64,000 nt of DNA, from NCBI RefSeq assembly GCF_003352835.1, contig NZ_QLVD01000028.1, positions 62,001-126,000 of the forward strand, given 5' to 3'. Below are positions 8,906 through 19,805 of the stretch, piece by piece. The stretch comes from Ornithinimicrobium murale (GTDB taxonomy: Bacteria; Actinomycetota; Actinomycetes; Actinomycetales; Dermatophilaceae). Both the position numbers and the translations under genes were made by a program. Position 1 is the first letter of the stretch. Every line of letters begins with the position of its first letter. A model generated the notes under the pieces. The model had not been told where the DNA came from. It saw only the letters and a program-made list of their open reading frames with translations, and made no database searches.

Positions 8906-10397
8906 GTGACCGGGTGGCTGGACTGACCTCCAGGGAGTCCGACTGGGCGGGCCTGCGCACCGTGGTGACCGGGCTGGGCGTCAGCGGGTTCGCCGCGGCC
9001 GACGCGCTGCTGGAGCGCGGGGCGCACGTGATCGTCGTGGACGCCGGCAACGGCTCCACCGACCAGGCCGAGCGGGCCCGGATCCTGGAGATCCTGGACG
9101 CCGACGTGCGCCTGGGGCCCGAGCACACCCAGGCCCTGCCGGAGTATGCCGAGGGGCCGGTCGACCTGGTCGTCACCTCTCCCGGGTGGCGGCCCGACCA
9201 ACCGGTGCTGGCCGCCGCGGCGGGCGCCGGCATCCCGATCTGGGGGGAGGTCGAGCTGGCCTGGCGGATGCGGCCGGCGGCCGGGGGAGCGCCCTGGCTG
9301 ACCGTCACCGGCACCAACGGCAAGACGACCACAGTGCAGATGCTGGCCTCGATGCTGCGCGCCGCGGGGCTGCGCACGATCGCCGCCGGCAACGTGGGCA
9401 CCCCGATCCTCGAGGCGATCATGGACCCCGAGCCCTATGACGTGATCGCGGTTGAGCTGTCCAGCTTCCAGCTGCACTGGTCGGAGTCGATCTCGGCGCT
9501 GGCCTCCTGCGTGCTCAACGTCGCCCCCGACCACCTGGACTGGCACGGCGGCCCGGACGCCTACGCCGCGGCCAAGGCCAAGATCTACGAGCACACCCAG
9601 GTGGCCTGCGTCTACAACCACGACGACAAGGCCACCGAGGCGATGGTCGAGGAGGCCGACGTCATCGAGGGCTGCCGGGCGATCGGCTTCACCCTGGGCA
9701 CGCCGGGCCTGTCCATGCTCGGGCTGGTCGAGGACGTCCTGGCCGACCGGGCGTTCGTCGAGGAGCGCAAGTCCTCGGCGGCCGAGCTTGCCACCCTGCG
9801 CGACGTGCCCGGCGGCGCCGAGGGTGCGCCGCCGCCGCACCTGGTGGCCGACGCCCTGGCCGCCGCGGCCCTGGCCCGGGCCGCCGGCGTCCCACCGGCC
9901 GCGGTGCAGGCCGGGCTGCGTGACTTCGTGCCGGACACCCACCGGATCACCGAGATCGGCGAGATCGACGGCGTCCGCTTCGTCAACGACTCCAAGGCCA
10001 CCAACCCGCACGCCGCGGCCGCCTCGCTGAGCGCCTACGAGCACATCGTGTGGATCGCCGGCGGACAGCTCAAGGGCGCCGAGGTGGACGACCTGGTCGC
10101 CGGTGCCGCCGACCGGCTGCGCGGTGCCGTGCTGCTGGGGCAGGACCGGGCGCAGATCGCGACGGCACTGACCCGACACGCGCCGCAGATCCCCGTCGTG
10201 GAGGTGCCCACAGCCGACACTGGAGATGTGACGGCTGTGATGGATGAGGCGATTGAGGCGGCGCTGACCCTGGCTCGACCAGGCGATGTCGTGCTGCTCG
10301 CGCCCGCCGCGGCGTCACTGGACATGTTTGCGCACTACGGAGCCCGGGGCGACGTCTTCACCGAGGCGGTGCGGCGGAGGGCCGGCGGGGAGCGGTC

Positions 10398-10401
<4 letters not shown>
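8902..10401 (+). CDS. murD: UDP-MurNAc-L-alanine--D-glutamate ligase
   Basis: 499 aa. Adds D-Glu to UDP-MurNAc-L-Ala. The N-terminal Rossmann-like region reads [20 protein letters not shown], the ATP loop is [14 protein letters not shown], and the central motifs are [11 protein letters not shown] and the carbamylated-lysine neighbourhood [19 protein letters not shown] and [12 protein letters not shown] mark the C-terminal domain. GTG 8902 is chosen since it overlaps the mraY stop by GTGA and yields a standard N-terminus. The next gene overlaps by ATGA. Confidence 0.97.
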
Positions 10402-11651
<1,250 letters not shown>

Positions 11652-11665
11652 TCGGAGCGCCACAG

Positions 11666-12817
11666 ATGAACACCCCACCCCCCTCGGGCACAGCCTCCGA
11701 GCACTCAGCCGCCCCACGGCATACGGCCCTGTCGGTCGTGCTGGCCGGCGGCGGCTCGGCCGGCCACGTCAACCCGCTGCTGGCCACCGCCGACGCCTTG
11801 CGCGCCGCCGAGCCAGGCTGCCGCATCGTCGTCCTGGGCACCGCCGAGGGCCTGGAGGCCCGGCTGGTGCCCGAGCGCGGCTACGACCTCGACCTGGTGC
11901 CCAAGGTGCCGTTCCCGCGGCGTCCCAGCACCGCGGCCCTGCGCTTCCCGCTGTCGCTGCGGCGCTCGATCAGCCGGTCCGCCGAGGTGATCCGCGCCGC
12001 CGAGGCCGACGTGGTGGTCGGTTTCGGTGGCTATGTCGCGACCCCGGCCTACCTGGCGGCGCGGCGCACCCGCACGCCGATCGTGATCCACGAGCAGAAC
12101 GCGCGCCCCGGGCTGGCCAACAAGCTCGGCGCCCGGTTCACCCGGCACGTCGCCACCACCTTTGCCAGCACACCGTTGCCGGGGGCGGAGGTGATCGGGC
12201 TGCCGATGCGCGCCGAGATCACCGACCTGGACCGGGCCGCCCTGCGTGAGGAGGGGCTGGCGCACTTCGGGCTGCGCGAGGACCGCACCACACTGCTGGT
12301 CTTCGGCGGCTCCCTGGGCGCCCAGCGGCTGAACCAGGCCTTCGGCCGGGCCGCGGGCGACCTGCGCGAGGCCGGGGTGCAGGTGCTGCACCTGACCGGC
12401 GGCGGCAAGACCGTGGACCTGGAGGGTGCCGACCCGGCCAGCCCCTATGTGGCGGTGGACTACACCGACCGGATGGACCTGGCCTACGCCGTGGCCGACC
12501 TGGTCGTGTCCCGTGCCGGTGCCGGGACGGTCTGTGAGCTCACCGCCGTGGGGCTGCCGGCGATCTATGTGCCGCTGCCGATCGGCAACGGCGAGCAGCG
12601 TCTCAACGCCCAGGACGTGGTGGCCGCCGGTGGCGGGCTGCTGGTCGACGACGCCGCGGTCACGCCCGAGTGGGTGCGCGAGAGCGTCCTGCCGCTGCTG
12701 GCCGACCGGGACCGTCTCGCGCAGATGGCCGACGCCGCCGCGGTGATGGGCACCCGGGACGCCGCGGAGGTGCTGGCCCAGCGGGTCATCTCAGCAGCAC
12801 GGCGAGCACCGGCATGA
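11666..12817 (+). CDS. murG: UDP-GlcNAc:lipid I N-acetylglucosaminyltransferase
   Basis: 383 aa, GT28 family. Transfers GlcNAc to lipid I to make lipid II at the inner membrane face. The N-terminal loop is VLAGGGSAGHVNPLLATADAL, HEQNARPGLANK is the conserved lipid-facing region, and FGGSLGAQRLNQA plus SRAGAGTVCELTAVGLPAI form the UDP-GlcNAc-binding half. ATG 11666 follows GGAG with 8 nt spacing, leaving about 18 extra N-terminal residues before the fold. The stop overlaps murC by ATGA. Confidence 0.97.
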   Translation: MNTPPPSGTASEHSAAPRHTALSVVLAGGGSAGHVNPLLATADALRAAEPGCRIVVLGTAEGLEARLVPERGYDLDLVPKVPFPRRPSTAALRFPLSLRRSISRSAEVIRAAEADVVVGFGGYVATPAYLAARRTRTPIVIHEQNARPGLANKLGARFTRHVATTFASTPLPGAEVIGLPMRAEITDLDRAALREEGLAHFGLREDRTTLLVFGGSLGAQRLNQAFGRAAGDLREAGVQVLHLTGGGKTVDLEGADPASPYVAVDYTDRMDLAYAVADLVVSRAGAGTVCELTAVGLPAIYVPLPIGNGEQRLNAQDVVAAGGGLLVDDAAVTPEWVRESVLPLLADRDRLAQMADAAAVMGTRDAAEVLAQRVISAARRAPA

Positions 12818-14301
12818 CGTCGGGGGTCAACGACCGGTTCGACTTCACCACCCCGGTGCCCCCGGTGGCCGACCTCGGACCGGTCCACTTCATCGCCATC
12901 GGCGGCTCGGGCATGTCCGGGGTCGCCCGGATGTTCCTGGCCGCCGGGGTGCCGGTCTCCGGGTCGGATGCGCGCGACAGTGCGACGCTGCGTGCCCTGG
13001 AGGCCGAGGGCGCCCGGGTCTTCGTCGGCCAGCGCGCCGAGAACCTGCCCGCCGACGTGGCGACCGTGGTGATCTCCTCGGCGATCCGGGAGAGCAACCC
13101 CGAGCTCGCCGCCGCCCGGGAGCGGGGCCTGCGGGTGCTGCACCGCGCCCAGGGCATCGCCGCCCTGCTGCCGGGGCGGGCTGCGGTGGCGGTGGCCGGG
13201 GCCAACGGCAAGACCACGACCAGCGGCATGCTGACCGTCGCGCTGCAGCACTCCGGCGCCGACCCTGCCTATGTGCTGGGCTCACAGCTGACGACCCAGG
13301 ACGGCCGCGGCACCAACGCCGCCCCGGGCACCGGCCCGTTCGTGATCGAGGCCGACGAGAGCGACGGGTCGTTCCTGACCTATCACCCCGACGTCGCGGT
13401 GGTCACCAACATCAAGCCCGACCACCTGGACTTCTATGGCGACCTGGCCACCATCGAGGCGACCTTCACCCGGTTCGCCGGCACCATCGCCGCCGACGGG
13501 TTGCTGGTCGCCGCTGCCGACGACCGGGGCGCGGCGACGCTGGCCGCGACCCACCGCGAGGGCGGGGGAGCGGTGGCCACCTTCGGCACCGACGAGAGCG
13601 CCGACGTGTGGTTGACCGAGCTGCGGCCCGACGCGATGACGGCGACCGCGCACCTGACCTGGCAGCGCGACCTGACCGCGCCCGACGGCGCCACGGTGCC
13701 GGCCGGGACGACGCGCACCCTGAGCGTGCCCATGCCGGGCGCCCACAACCTGGCCAACGCGGCCGCGGCGCTGGTGGCCGCCACCGCGGGCCTGGGGCAG
13801 GACCTGGACGCCGTGCTGGCCGGCCTGGCGGCCTATCCGGGCACCCACCGCCGGTTCGAGCGGGTCGGGGAGGCCGCCGGGGTGCTCGTCATCGACGACT
13901 ATGCCCACAACCCGGACAAGGTCGCCGCCGTCGTGCGGGCCGGGCGGGGGCTGGTCGACACCGGTGGCGGGCGCCTGGTCGTGCTCTTCCAGCCGCACCT
14001 GTTCTCCCGCACCCGGGACTTCGCGGCCGAGTTCGCCGCCGGGCTGTCCGCGGCCGACGTCGTGGTGCTCCTGGACGTCTATGCGGCACGCGAGGACCCG
14101 ATCGACGGTGTCTCCGGGGCCACCATCGCCGACCTCGTGGAGGGCCCGCAGGTGCACTACGTCGCCGACCGCTCCGTCGTCGTGCCGAAGGTGGCCGACC
14201 TGCTGCAGCAGGGTGACCTGGTGCTGACCGTCGGCGCCGGTGACATCACCGAGCTGGGTGCCCCGCTGGTGGAGCGCCTGCAGGAGCGTGGCGCCCGGTG
14301 A
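12814..14301 (+). CDS. murC: UDP-N-acetylmuramate--L-alanine ligase
   Basis: 495 aa. First Mur ligase, adding L-Ala to UDP-MurNAc. The N-terminal motif FIAIGGSGMSGVARMFLAAG is diagnostic, followed by GANGKTTTSGML (ATP loop), EADESDGSFLTYHPDVAVVTNI and DDYAHNPDKVAAV. Cytoplasmic. ATG 12814 overlaps the murG stop; the end overlaps ftsQ by GTGA. Length and motif order are normal. Confidence 0.97.
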   Translation: MTSGVNDRFDFTTPVPPVADLGPVHFIAIGGSGMSGVARMFLAAGVPVSGSDARDSATLRALEAEGARVFVGQRAENLPADVATVVISSAIRESNPELAAARERGLRVLHRAQGIAALLPGRAAVAVAGANGKTTTSGMLTVALQHSGADPAYVLGSQLTTQDGRGTNAAPGTGPFVIEADESDGSFLTYHPDVAVVTNIKPDHLDFYGDLATIEATFTRFAGTIAADGLLVAAADDRGAATLAATHREGGGAVATFGTDESADVWLTELRPDAMTATAHLTWQRDLTAPDGATVPAGTTRTLSVPMPGAHNLANAAAALVAATAGLGQDLDAVLAGLAAYPGTHRRFERVGEAAGVLVIDDYAHNPDKVAAVVRAGRGLVDTGGGRLVVLFQPHLFSRTRDFAAEFAAGLSAADVVVLLDVYAAREDPIDGVSGATIADLVEGPQVHYVADRSVVVPKVADLLQQGDLVLTVGAGDITELGAPLVERLQERGAR

Positions 14302-15164
14302 CCAGCAGGAACAACCCAGACCTCAACAAGACGTCGAGGTCCACCAAGGAGCGCACCTACCGCTTCGGCAAGCGCAAGGGGCAGCCCAAGGCGCATCCGA
14401 GGCTGCGGCAGCGGGCCGCTGAGGTCCGGCGCCGTCCGTGGCGCGTGGTCGGGGTGCTGGCACTCATCCTCGCGCTCGTGGCCGGCGTGGTCTTCCTGTT
14501 CGGCTTCTCGACCGTCTTCGAGGTCGAGGAGGTCACCGTGGCCGGGGCCAAGGGTGACATCGCCGACGACGCCCAGGTCGTGGGGGACACCCAGCTGGGC
14601 CGGCCGCTGGCCCGGGTGGACGCCCAGGCGCTGGAGGAGCGGGTGCTGGAGGACACGCGCGTCGCCTCCGTGGAGATCAGCCGCAACTGGCCCTCGGGCC
14701 TCACCCTCGACCTGACCTTGCGCAAGCCCACCCTGGCGATCGACCAGAGCGGCACCCCGGGCATCCAGCTGGTCGACAGCGAGGGCACCGTCTTCAACAC
14801 CATCAAGGACAAGCCCAAGGGCGTGCCGCTGGCGAGGGTGCGCATCCAGGACGAGGACCTGGACCCCGACGATCTGGTGGCGCTGCAGGAGCTGCGGGAC
14901 GCCCTGCCCGAGGCGGTGGCCAAGGAGACCGGCGACCTGACCCTGACACGGACCGGTGACATCGAGTTCACGGTCGGCGCCATCGAGGTCGTCTGGGGCG
15001 ACGGCAGCAACGCCCAGCTGAAGGGCCGTGTGCTGCAGGGACTGCTCGAGCAGGAGGGCCTCGACCCCGAGGCTGAGGTGCCGGCAGCGGGCCCGATGAC
15101 CATCGACGTGACCATCCCCACGACGCCGGTCGTGACGGGTCTGACCCCCGAGGACGAGGGTTAG
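14298..15164 (+). CDS. ftsQ: Cell division protein FtsQ/DivIB
   Basis: 288 aa. A basic cytoplasmic N-terminus of about 50 residues precedes one transmembrane helix (VVGVLALILALVAGVVFLFGF). It is followed by a POTRA domain (STVFEVEEVTVAGAK... LEERVLEDTRVASVEISRNWP) and the FtsQ domain (LTLRKPTLAI ... LVDSEGTVF). FtsQ recruits the FtsL/FtsB pair to the septum. GTG 14298 overlaps the murC stop. This is the last gene of the tightly packed run; 150 nt separate it from ftsZ. Confidence 0.95.
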   Translation: MTSRNNPDLNKTSRSTKERTYRFGKRKGQPKAHPRLRQRAAEVRRRPWRVVGVLALILALVAGVVFLFGFSTVFEVEEVTVAGAKGDIADDAQVVGDTQLGRPLARVDAQALEERVLEDTRVASVEISRNWPSGLTLDLTLRKPTLAIDQSGTPGIQLVDSEGTVFNTIKDKPKGVPLARVRIQDEDLDPDDLVALQELRDALPEAVAKETGDLTLTRTGDIEFTVGAIEVVWGDGSNAQLKGRVLQGLLEQEGLDPEAEVPAAGPMTIDVTIPTTPVVTGLTPEDEG

Positions 15165-15314
15165 ACCTCTACTTTAGGTGCAGCGGGCTGGGCGTGCTGG
15201 AAGTGACCACGTATGCTCGCACGATAGCGATCAGCTCAATGCCCGATCGGGTCGACCGTGCCTGCGCTGCTCGCTGCACAGACTTAGCAGGACTCCTTAA
15301 GGAAGGTTCCACCC
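15165..15314 (+). promoter_or_regulatory. ftsQ-ftsZ intergenic region, probable ftsZ promoter
   Basis: 150 nt without a gene, the only sizeable gap after mraZ-rsmH in the cluster. TATGCT (15212-15217) and the following ACGATAGCGAT are possible -10 elements but no strong -35 is seen. AAGGAAGG before the GTG at 15315 is the ftsZ ribosome-binding site. A separate ftsZ promoter here is common in actinobacteria; the exact elements are inference. Confidence 0.4.
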
Positions 15315-16625
15315 GTGTCCTCAGCGCAGAACTACCTGGCCGTCATCAAGGTCGTCGGCATCGGCGGCGGTGGTGTCAACGCCATCAACCGGATGATCGA
15401 GGTCGGCCTCAAGGGCGTCGAGTTCATCGCCATCAACACCGACGCCCAGGCGCTGCTGATGAGCGATGCCGACGTCAAGCTCGACGTGGGGCGTGAGCTC
15501 ACCCGCGGGCTCGGCGCCGGCGCTGATCCGGAGGTCGGTCGCAAGGCCGCCGAGGACCACGCCGAGGAGATCGAGGAGGCCCTGCGCGGCGCCGACATGG
15601 TCTTCGTGACCGCCGGCGAGGGTGGTGGCACCGGCACCGGTGGCGCCCCCGTCGTGGCCAAGATCGCCAAGTCCCTCGGGGCTCTGACCATCGGTGTGGT
15701 CACCCGCCCGTTCACCTTCGAGGGTCGTCGCCGCGCCAACCAGGCCGAGACCGGCATCGGCAGCCTCCGCGAGGAGGTCGACACCCTCATCGTCATCCCG
15801 AACGACCGGCTGCTGTCGATCTCCGACCGCCAGGTCTCGATGCTCGACGCCTTCCGCAGCGCCGACCAGGTCCTGCTCTCTGGTGTCCAGGGCATCACCG
15901 ACCTGATCACGACACCGGGACTCATTAACCTCGACTTCGCCGACGTCAAGTCGGTCATGCAGGGGGCCGGCTCGGCACTGATGGGGATTGGCTCGGCACG
16001 AGGCGAGGATCGCGCGGTGCAGGCCGCCGAGCTCGCGATCTCCTCACCGTTGCTGGAGGCCTCCATCGAGGGCGCTCACGGCGTGCTGCTGTCGGTGCAG
16101 GGTGGCTCCGACCTCGGCCTGTTCGAGATCAATGAGGCAGCCCGCCTGGTGCAGGAGGCCGCGCACCCGGAGGCCAACATCATCTTCGGTGCCGTCATCG
16201 ACGACTCGCTCGGGGATGAGGTGCGCGTCACCGTGATTGCCGCCGGCTTCGACGGGGGAGCGCCCATGCAGCGCTCCGACGACCGAGCCCTGGGCCAGGT
16301 GCAGGCCGGCGGGACCAATCGCCCTGCCGCCCAGCAGGGCACGCCCCAGCAGGGCCAGCCGCAGCAGCGCCCGGCCCAGGCCCCGCCGCAGGGTGGCCAG
16401 CCCGCTCGTGCACCGCAGCAGGGTGCGCCGGCCCAGGGTGGCCAGGCACAGCAGCAGCGGCCGGCGCAGGCCCCCCAGGGCCAGCCGCAGGCGGCTCCGG
16501 CCCAGCAGGGCCAGCCGCAGCCCCAGGGGCAGCCGGCGGCTCAGCCGCAGCAGCCCCCGCGCCAGCCCAAGCCGGTCACCTTCGACGACTCCGACGACCT
16601 GGACGTGCCCGACTTCCTGAAGTGA
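15315..16625 (+). CDS. ftsZ: Cell division GTPase FtsZ
   Basis: 436 aa. Tubulin-like GTPase forming the Z ring. The N-terminus is [18 protein letters not shown], the tubulin signature is [20 protein letters not shown], and the T7 region is [11 protein letters not shown]. The conserved tip [10 protein letters not shown] binds partners such as SepF. Between globular domain and tip lies an unusually uniform linker of about 95 residues made almost only of Q, P, A and G (repeated QGQPQ and AQQG blocks). GTG 15315 has AAGGAAGG upstream. Confidence 0.98.
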   Translation: MSSAQNYLAVIKVVGIGGGGVNAINRMIEVGLKGVEFIAINTDAQALLMSDADVKLDVGRELTRGLGAGADPEVGRKAAEDHAEEIEEALRGADMVFVTAGEGGGTGTGGAPVVAKIAKSLGALTIGVVTRPFTFEGRRRANQAETGIGSLREEVDTLIVIPNDRLLSISDRQVSMLDAFRSADQVLLSGVQGITDLITTPGLINLDFADVKSVMQGAGSALMGIGSARGEDRAVQAAELAISSPLLEASIEGAHGVLLSVQGGSDLGLFEINEAARLVQEAAHPEANIIFGAVIDDSLGDEVRVTVIAAGFDGGAPMQRSDDRALGQVQAGGTNRPAAQQGTPQQGQPQQRPAQAPPQGGQPARAPQQGAPAQGGQAQQQRPAQAPQGQPQAAPAQQGQPQPQGQPAAQPQQPPRQPKPVTFDDSDDLDVPDFLK

Positions 16626-16685
16626 CGCCACCCGCGTCAAGCCTCCGGAAAGCAGAGGTATAGCGCGGGCAAAGTGCACTCAATG

Positions 16686-16722
16686 AGCAAGGGCCCCAGC
16701 CAATTTGGCTGGGGCCCTTGCT
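16686..16722 (+). terminator. Intrinsic terminator after ftsZ
   Basis: AGCAAGGGCCCCAGCCA (16686-16702), loop ATT, and the perfect complement (16706-16722), followed by TTATCTCT. A 17-bp perfect GC-rich stem with a T-rich tail ends dcw transcription and separates it from the Tad locus. Confidence 0.92.
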
Positions 16723-16799
16723 TTATCTCTCAAGTAGTGTCAGGATCCTCACAGCCTGCTCACACCCCCGACGAGCCGGCCCGTCTCCTAGGAGTCCTG

Positions 16800-16973
16800 A
16801 TGCCCCCTGAACTCCTCCCTGATTCGCCGCGTCGCGAGCGTGACCGCGGTGGTACGGCTGCGGAGTATGCGCTGGTCGCAAGCCTGATCGCAGTGGTGAT
16901 CGCGGCTGCCGTCGGCACCCTCGGCACCGAGGTCCTCGGCCTGTTCCAGGCTGCCGCCGACGGCTTCCCGTAA
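16800..16973 (+). CDS. Flp-type prepilin (first copy)
   Basis: 57 aa. The segment ERDRGGTAAEYALVASLIAV is a class of Flp prepilin: a charged leader, a Gly at the likely cleavage point, Glu at +5 (G/GTAAEY) and a hydrophobic stretch of about 20 residues. The major or minor subunit of a Tad (tight adherence) pilus would be cleaved by an A24 prepilin peptidase. ATG 16800 is preceded by GGAG at 5 nt; longer starts would enter the upstream terminator. About 210 nt separate it from the second pilin gene. Confidence 0.85.
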   Translation: MPPELLPDSPRRERDRGGTAAEYALVASLIAVVIAAAVGTLGTEVLGLFQAAADGFP

Positions 16974-17185
16974 CCTCGCGCCCACCTCACCTGCACGCAA
17001 AGGCGAGGTAAAGGAACGTTATAGAATCGTGATAGTCTAGGGCTTGTGCACCAGTGGGAACCGTGTCAGAGTCCTCTCAGGTGCCAACCAGTAGTTGATA
17101 CCGAAACGGCCAGGTTCCCCTCCCGGCCGACCCCCGCAGACGGGCGTCAGTCAGACGCTCTCACCTTCGAAAGAGGAGAAACCCC

Positions 17186-17386
17186 ATGGCTGCTCTGGCC
17201 TACTACGTTGCAACCCTGCGTGCGAAGTTCGAGGACAAGGAGAAGGGTGCAACGGCTGTCGAGTACGGCCTGCTCGTTGCCCTCATCGCGATCGTCATGA
17301 TCGTTGGAGTCACGCTTGTTGGAGACAACCTGCTGGCCCTGTTCAACGATGTTGGCGCGGAGCTTGAGCTCCCCGCCGCTACCTGA
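17186..17386 (+). CDS. flp: Flp-type major prepilin (second copy)
   Basis: 66 aa. The leader EDKEKG is followed by ATAVEYGLLVALIAIVMIVG: Gly at -1, Glu at +5, Tyr at +6, the canonical Flp pilin pattern, then a short C-terminal tail (LFNDVGAELELPAAT). A strong site, GAGGAG, lies about 8 nt before ATG 17186. A perfect 16-bp hairpin lies just after the stop, as expected for a pilin mRNA made in excess over the downstream assembly genes. Probably the major pilin of the Tad machine encoded next. Confidence 0.92.
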   Translation: MAALAYYVATLRAKFEDKEKGATAVEYGLLVALIAIVMIVGVTLVGDNLLALFNDVGAELELPAAT

Positions 17387-17396
17387 TTGATTGTTG

Positions 17397-17435
17397 CCAG
17401 TGTGGCGGCCCAGGCTTTGTGGGCCGCCACACTGG
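17397..17435 (+). terminator. Hairpin terminator/attenuator after flp
   Basis: CCAGTGTGGCGGCCCA (17397-17412), 7-nt loop, then its perfect complement (17420-17435). No U-tract follows, so it may act as a partial terminator or an mRNA-stabilising 3' end that lowers expression of the tad genes relative to the pilin. Confidence 0.8.
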
Positions 17436-17465
17436 TGTTCAGGTCAGATTCGAGTAGCCGCCCTC

Positions 17466-17882
17466 ATGTCGGGAGTTCGTGTGAACGTTGAACGTCGCCA
17501 GTGTGAACGTGGTGCGGCCGCCGTGGAGTTTGCACTCGTCGCCATCGTTCTGATTACCATGATCCTTGGCGTAGTTGAGTTCGGTCGACTCTGGGCTGTC
17601 CAAGGAAGCCTCGCTCAGGCAGCACGGGATGCCGCTCGTACCTACGCCATAACCGATGACCCAGCAACCGTGCAACCAGCCTTTCTGGAGACTTTCGCTT
17701 GGCTTGCTCCAGGCACGGAATCGTCGCTCAGTATCAATCCATCTCCACTGGCTGACGGCGAACCTGGCGACGTAGACTGCCGGCGCACAGTGACCGCATC
17801 CTATGCGGTAAGCACCCTCACCGGTTTCTTGGGGGATAGTTGGAATCTCACTGCTGAAGGGTCCATGCGATGCAACGGATGA
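17466..17882 (+). CDS. tadE: TadE-like pseudopilin
   Basis: 138 aa. The prepilin-like motif ERG/AAAVEFALVAIVLITMIL (Glu at +5) begins the TadE domain, followed by GVVEFGRLWAVQGSLAQAARDAAR, the family signature. The C-terminal part is extracellular with a Cys near each end of the segment GDVDCRRTVTASY...SMRCNG. TadE pseudopilins are minor components needed for Tad pilus assembly. ATG 17466 is used; GTG 17481, with GGGAG 5 nt upstream, is an equally possible start. Lower GC in third positions than the dcw genes. Confidence 0.85.
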   Translation: MSGVRVNVERRQCERGAAAVEFALVAIVLITMILGVVEFGRLWAVQGSLAQAARDAARTYAITDDPATVQPAFLETFAWLAPGTESSLSINPSPLADGEPGDVDCRRTVTASYAVSTLTGFLGDSWNLTAEGSMRCNG

Positions 17883-18880
17883 CTAGCGTGCCAGAGCCCA
17901 CCGCTGACCGCGGTGCCGTGGCGATCGTTTTCGCCCTGTCGCTACTCGTGCTCATAGGCTTTGTTGGTCTCGGAATCGACGTGACCTCTGCCTATGCGAA
18001 GTCGCAGGAGGCGCAGAACGCCGCAGATGCAGGGGCTCTAGCTGTCGCCCAGGAGTGTGCCGACGCGGATCCGGCTTGCGCCTCGGGGAGTCACGGCAGT
18101 CTCGTCGATGACCTCGCCGAGGGTAATATCCGATCTGGCTACGATCCAGAACTCGCTCCCGAAGTGAATATCTCCGGCAATCGCGTGACCGTTGAAGTCA
18201 CTGCTGAGAACCAGAACATGTTCGTAGGGCTCTTTGGTTTCGACACCTTCACCGTGGTACGCGAGGCGACAGCCCAGTGGGAGCACCCAGCGGCGGGTCC
18301 AGCCATGCTTCCCCTGACTATATCTGCTTGCCAGTTTTATAGTCAGGCAGGTGACCCTGTATTGAATCAAGAAATCAACGTTTGGCTCCCCAAAGGTTCC
18401 TATTTGGAGGATCCGGGTGTCGGCTGCGGGACTCTCGACTATCCGCCTGGTGGTTTTGGATGGCTAGACCATACCGACTGTGTGGTCACGGTGGAAACGG
18501 ACGATTGGGCCCCGGGGGACACTGGGGCCGATCGCCCCGATGAGTGCATGCTGGAAGCTTTGAATGTCGGTGAGGTCCTACTGATCCCCATTTTCAGCGA
18601 TATCACCGGAAGCGGGAATAATGCCCAGTTTCAGATCGATCGGTTCGCGGCAATGAAGTTGCTCGGATGGCACTTCACCGAAGGTGGTCCAACGATCAGA
18701 GAGGGCCTGCGTTGTCCTGCTTCGTCGAGACCATCAACTAGTGACTACCGCAACTCCTGCCTCAACGTTGAGTTTGTTGAGTGGGTGGAAGTTGGGGAAG
18801 GATACACCGGTGGTGCGGAAGATACTGAGGTGTCGATCATTCGCCTCATAGATCCAGCCTACGAAGACAGTCAATCCTAA
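17870..18880 (+). CDS. TadG-like pilus assembly protein
   Basis: 336 aa. The N-terminal segment DRGAVAIVFALSLLVLIGFVGLGIDV followed by YAKSQEAQNAADAGALAVAQ is the TadG/Flp-assembly N-terminal signature, with V replacing the Glu at +5. The rest is extracellular, with about ten cysteines and no von Willebrand domain that I can see. The start at 17870 has GAAGGG 8 nt upstream and overlaps tadE by 13 nt, indicating coupling. Base composition is lower in GC than the surroundings. Probably a structural or anchoring pseudopilin. Confidence 0.78.
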   Translation: MQRMTSVPEPTADRGAVAIVFALSLLVLIGFVGLGIDVTSAYAKSQEAQNAADAGALAVAQECADADPACASGSHGSLVDDLAEGNIRSGYDPELAPEVNISGNRVTVEVTAENQNMFVGLFGFDTFTVVREATAQWEHPAAGPAMLPLTISACQFYSQAGDPVLNQEINVWLPKGSYLEDPGVGCGTLDYPPGGFGWLDHTDCVVTVETDDWAPGDTGADRPDECMLEALNVGEVLLIPIFSDITGSGNNAQFQIDRFAAMKLLGWHFTEGGPTIREGLRCPASSRPSTSDYRNSCLNVEFVEWVEVGEGYTGGAEDTEVSIIRLIDPAYEDSQS

Positions 18881-18911
18881 TGTTCTTACTGACCTGCTGT
18901 AAGGAAGAATC

Positions 18912-19805
18912 GTGATTCGACGCATCATCGCCGCCTTCGCGGCCCTCATCCTGGCCGCCGTCGGCGTCTTCCTCGTCATGTCCTACGCCAATACTGCCGA
19001 TGAGCGTGCTATGGCAGACATGGAGACAGTCGACACCCTTGTAGCCACCGCACACATTCCTCAAGGAACGCCAGCAGAAGAGCTGTCGGACTTGGTAGAG
19101 GTGCAGGCGGTACCTGCCAAGTTCCTGGTTGACGATGCCGTCGATGACATGGACGACCTTGAGGGCGAACTCCTCACCGCTGAACTGTTACCAGGCGAGC
19201 AACTCACGAACGCCCGGTTTGCCACGGCTGACGAGATCCGCCGTCGGGGAGACTTCGCGCTGCCTGAGGAGGCAGAGGACCTCCACCAGTTGACGATCAA
19301 CTTGCCCAATCCTCAGGCACTCGGTGGCAGCATCGCCGCGGGCGACACCGTCGGCCTCTTTGGCACCTACGAGCTCCTTCCGCCCACGGGTTGGGTGATC
19401 GGCGCGAACGGTGAGCTTGAGTGGGACCCTAACGCAGCGCGAACGAATGACCCCAACAGCAGTGAGGACGAAGCTGGCGACGAAGGTTCCGGCGACGAGG
19501 GTGGAAGTGAGGACGGCAGCGAGGAGTCGATAACCTTCACCGATCTGGTGCTCGACAAGGTGCTCGTCGTTCGCGTCGAGGGCGGCTTCATCGCTGGTGG
19601 CAGCGGAGATGATGAAGTGGCCGCCGCGGCTCAGGACTCCATCCACGTCACGATCGCCCTGGAACCTCAGGACGCGGCCCGTGTGATCCAGACGATGCAC
19701 ACCGGCACCGTGTGGCTGACACTCTCACCGGAGGACGCCCCCGAGGCTGACATCGATGCCGTGATTCCTTCCGCGCCGACTCGCGTGACTGGGGTCCTGG
19801 AATGA
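18912..19805 (+). CDS. cpaB: CpaB/RcpC-like pilus assembly protein with SAF domain
   Basis: 297 aa. One N-terminal membrane anchor (IAAFAALILAAVGVFLVMSY) is followed by a SAF-like domain with VLVATAHIPQGTPAEEL-type start and LLPGEQLTNARF, both characteristic of CpaB/RcpC. An acidic low-complexity insert (S/E/D/G-rich, near residues 178-200) interrupts the second half. GTG 18912 has AAGGAAG upstream. The stop overlaps the next gene by ATGA. Envelope component of the Tad machine. Confidence 0.85.
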   Translation: MIRRIIAAFAALILAAVGVFLVMSYANTADERAMADMETVDTLVATAHIPQGTPAEELSDLVEVQAVPAKFLVDDAVDDMDDLEGELLTAELLPGEQLTNARFATADEIRRRGDFALPEEAEDLHQLTINLPNPQALGGSIAAGDTVGLFGTYELLPPTGWVIGANGELEWDPNAARTNDPNSSEDEAGDEGSGDEGGSEDGSEESITFTDLVLDKVLVVRVEGGFIAGGSGDDEVAAAAQDSIHVTIALEPQDAARVIQTMHTGTVWLTLSPEDAPEADIDAVIPSAPTRVTGVLE

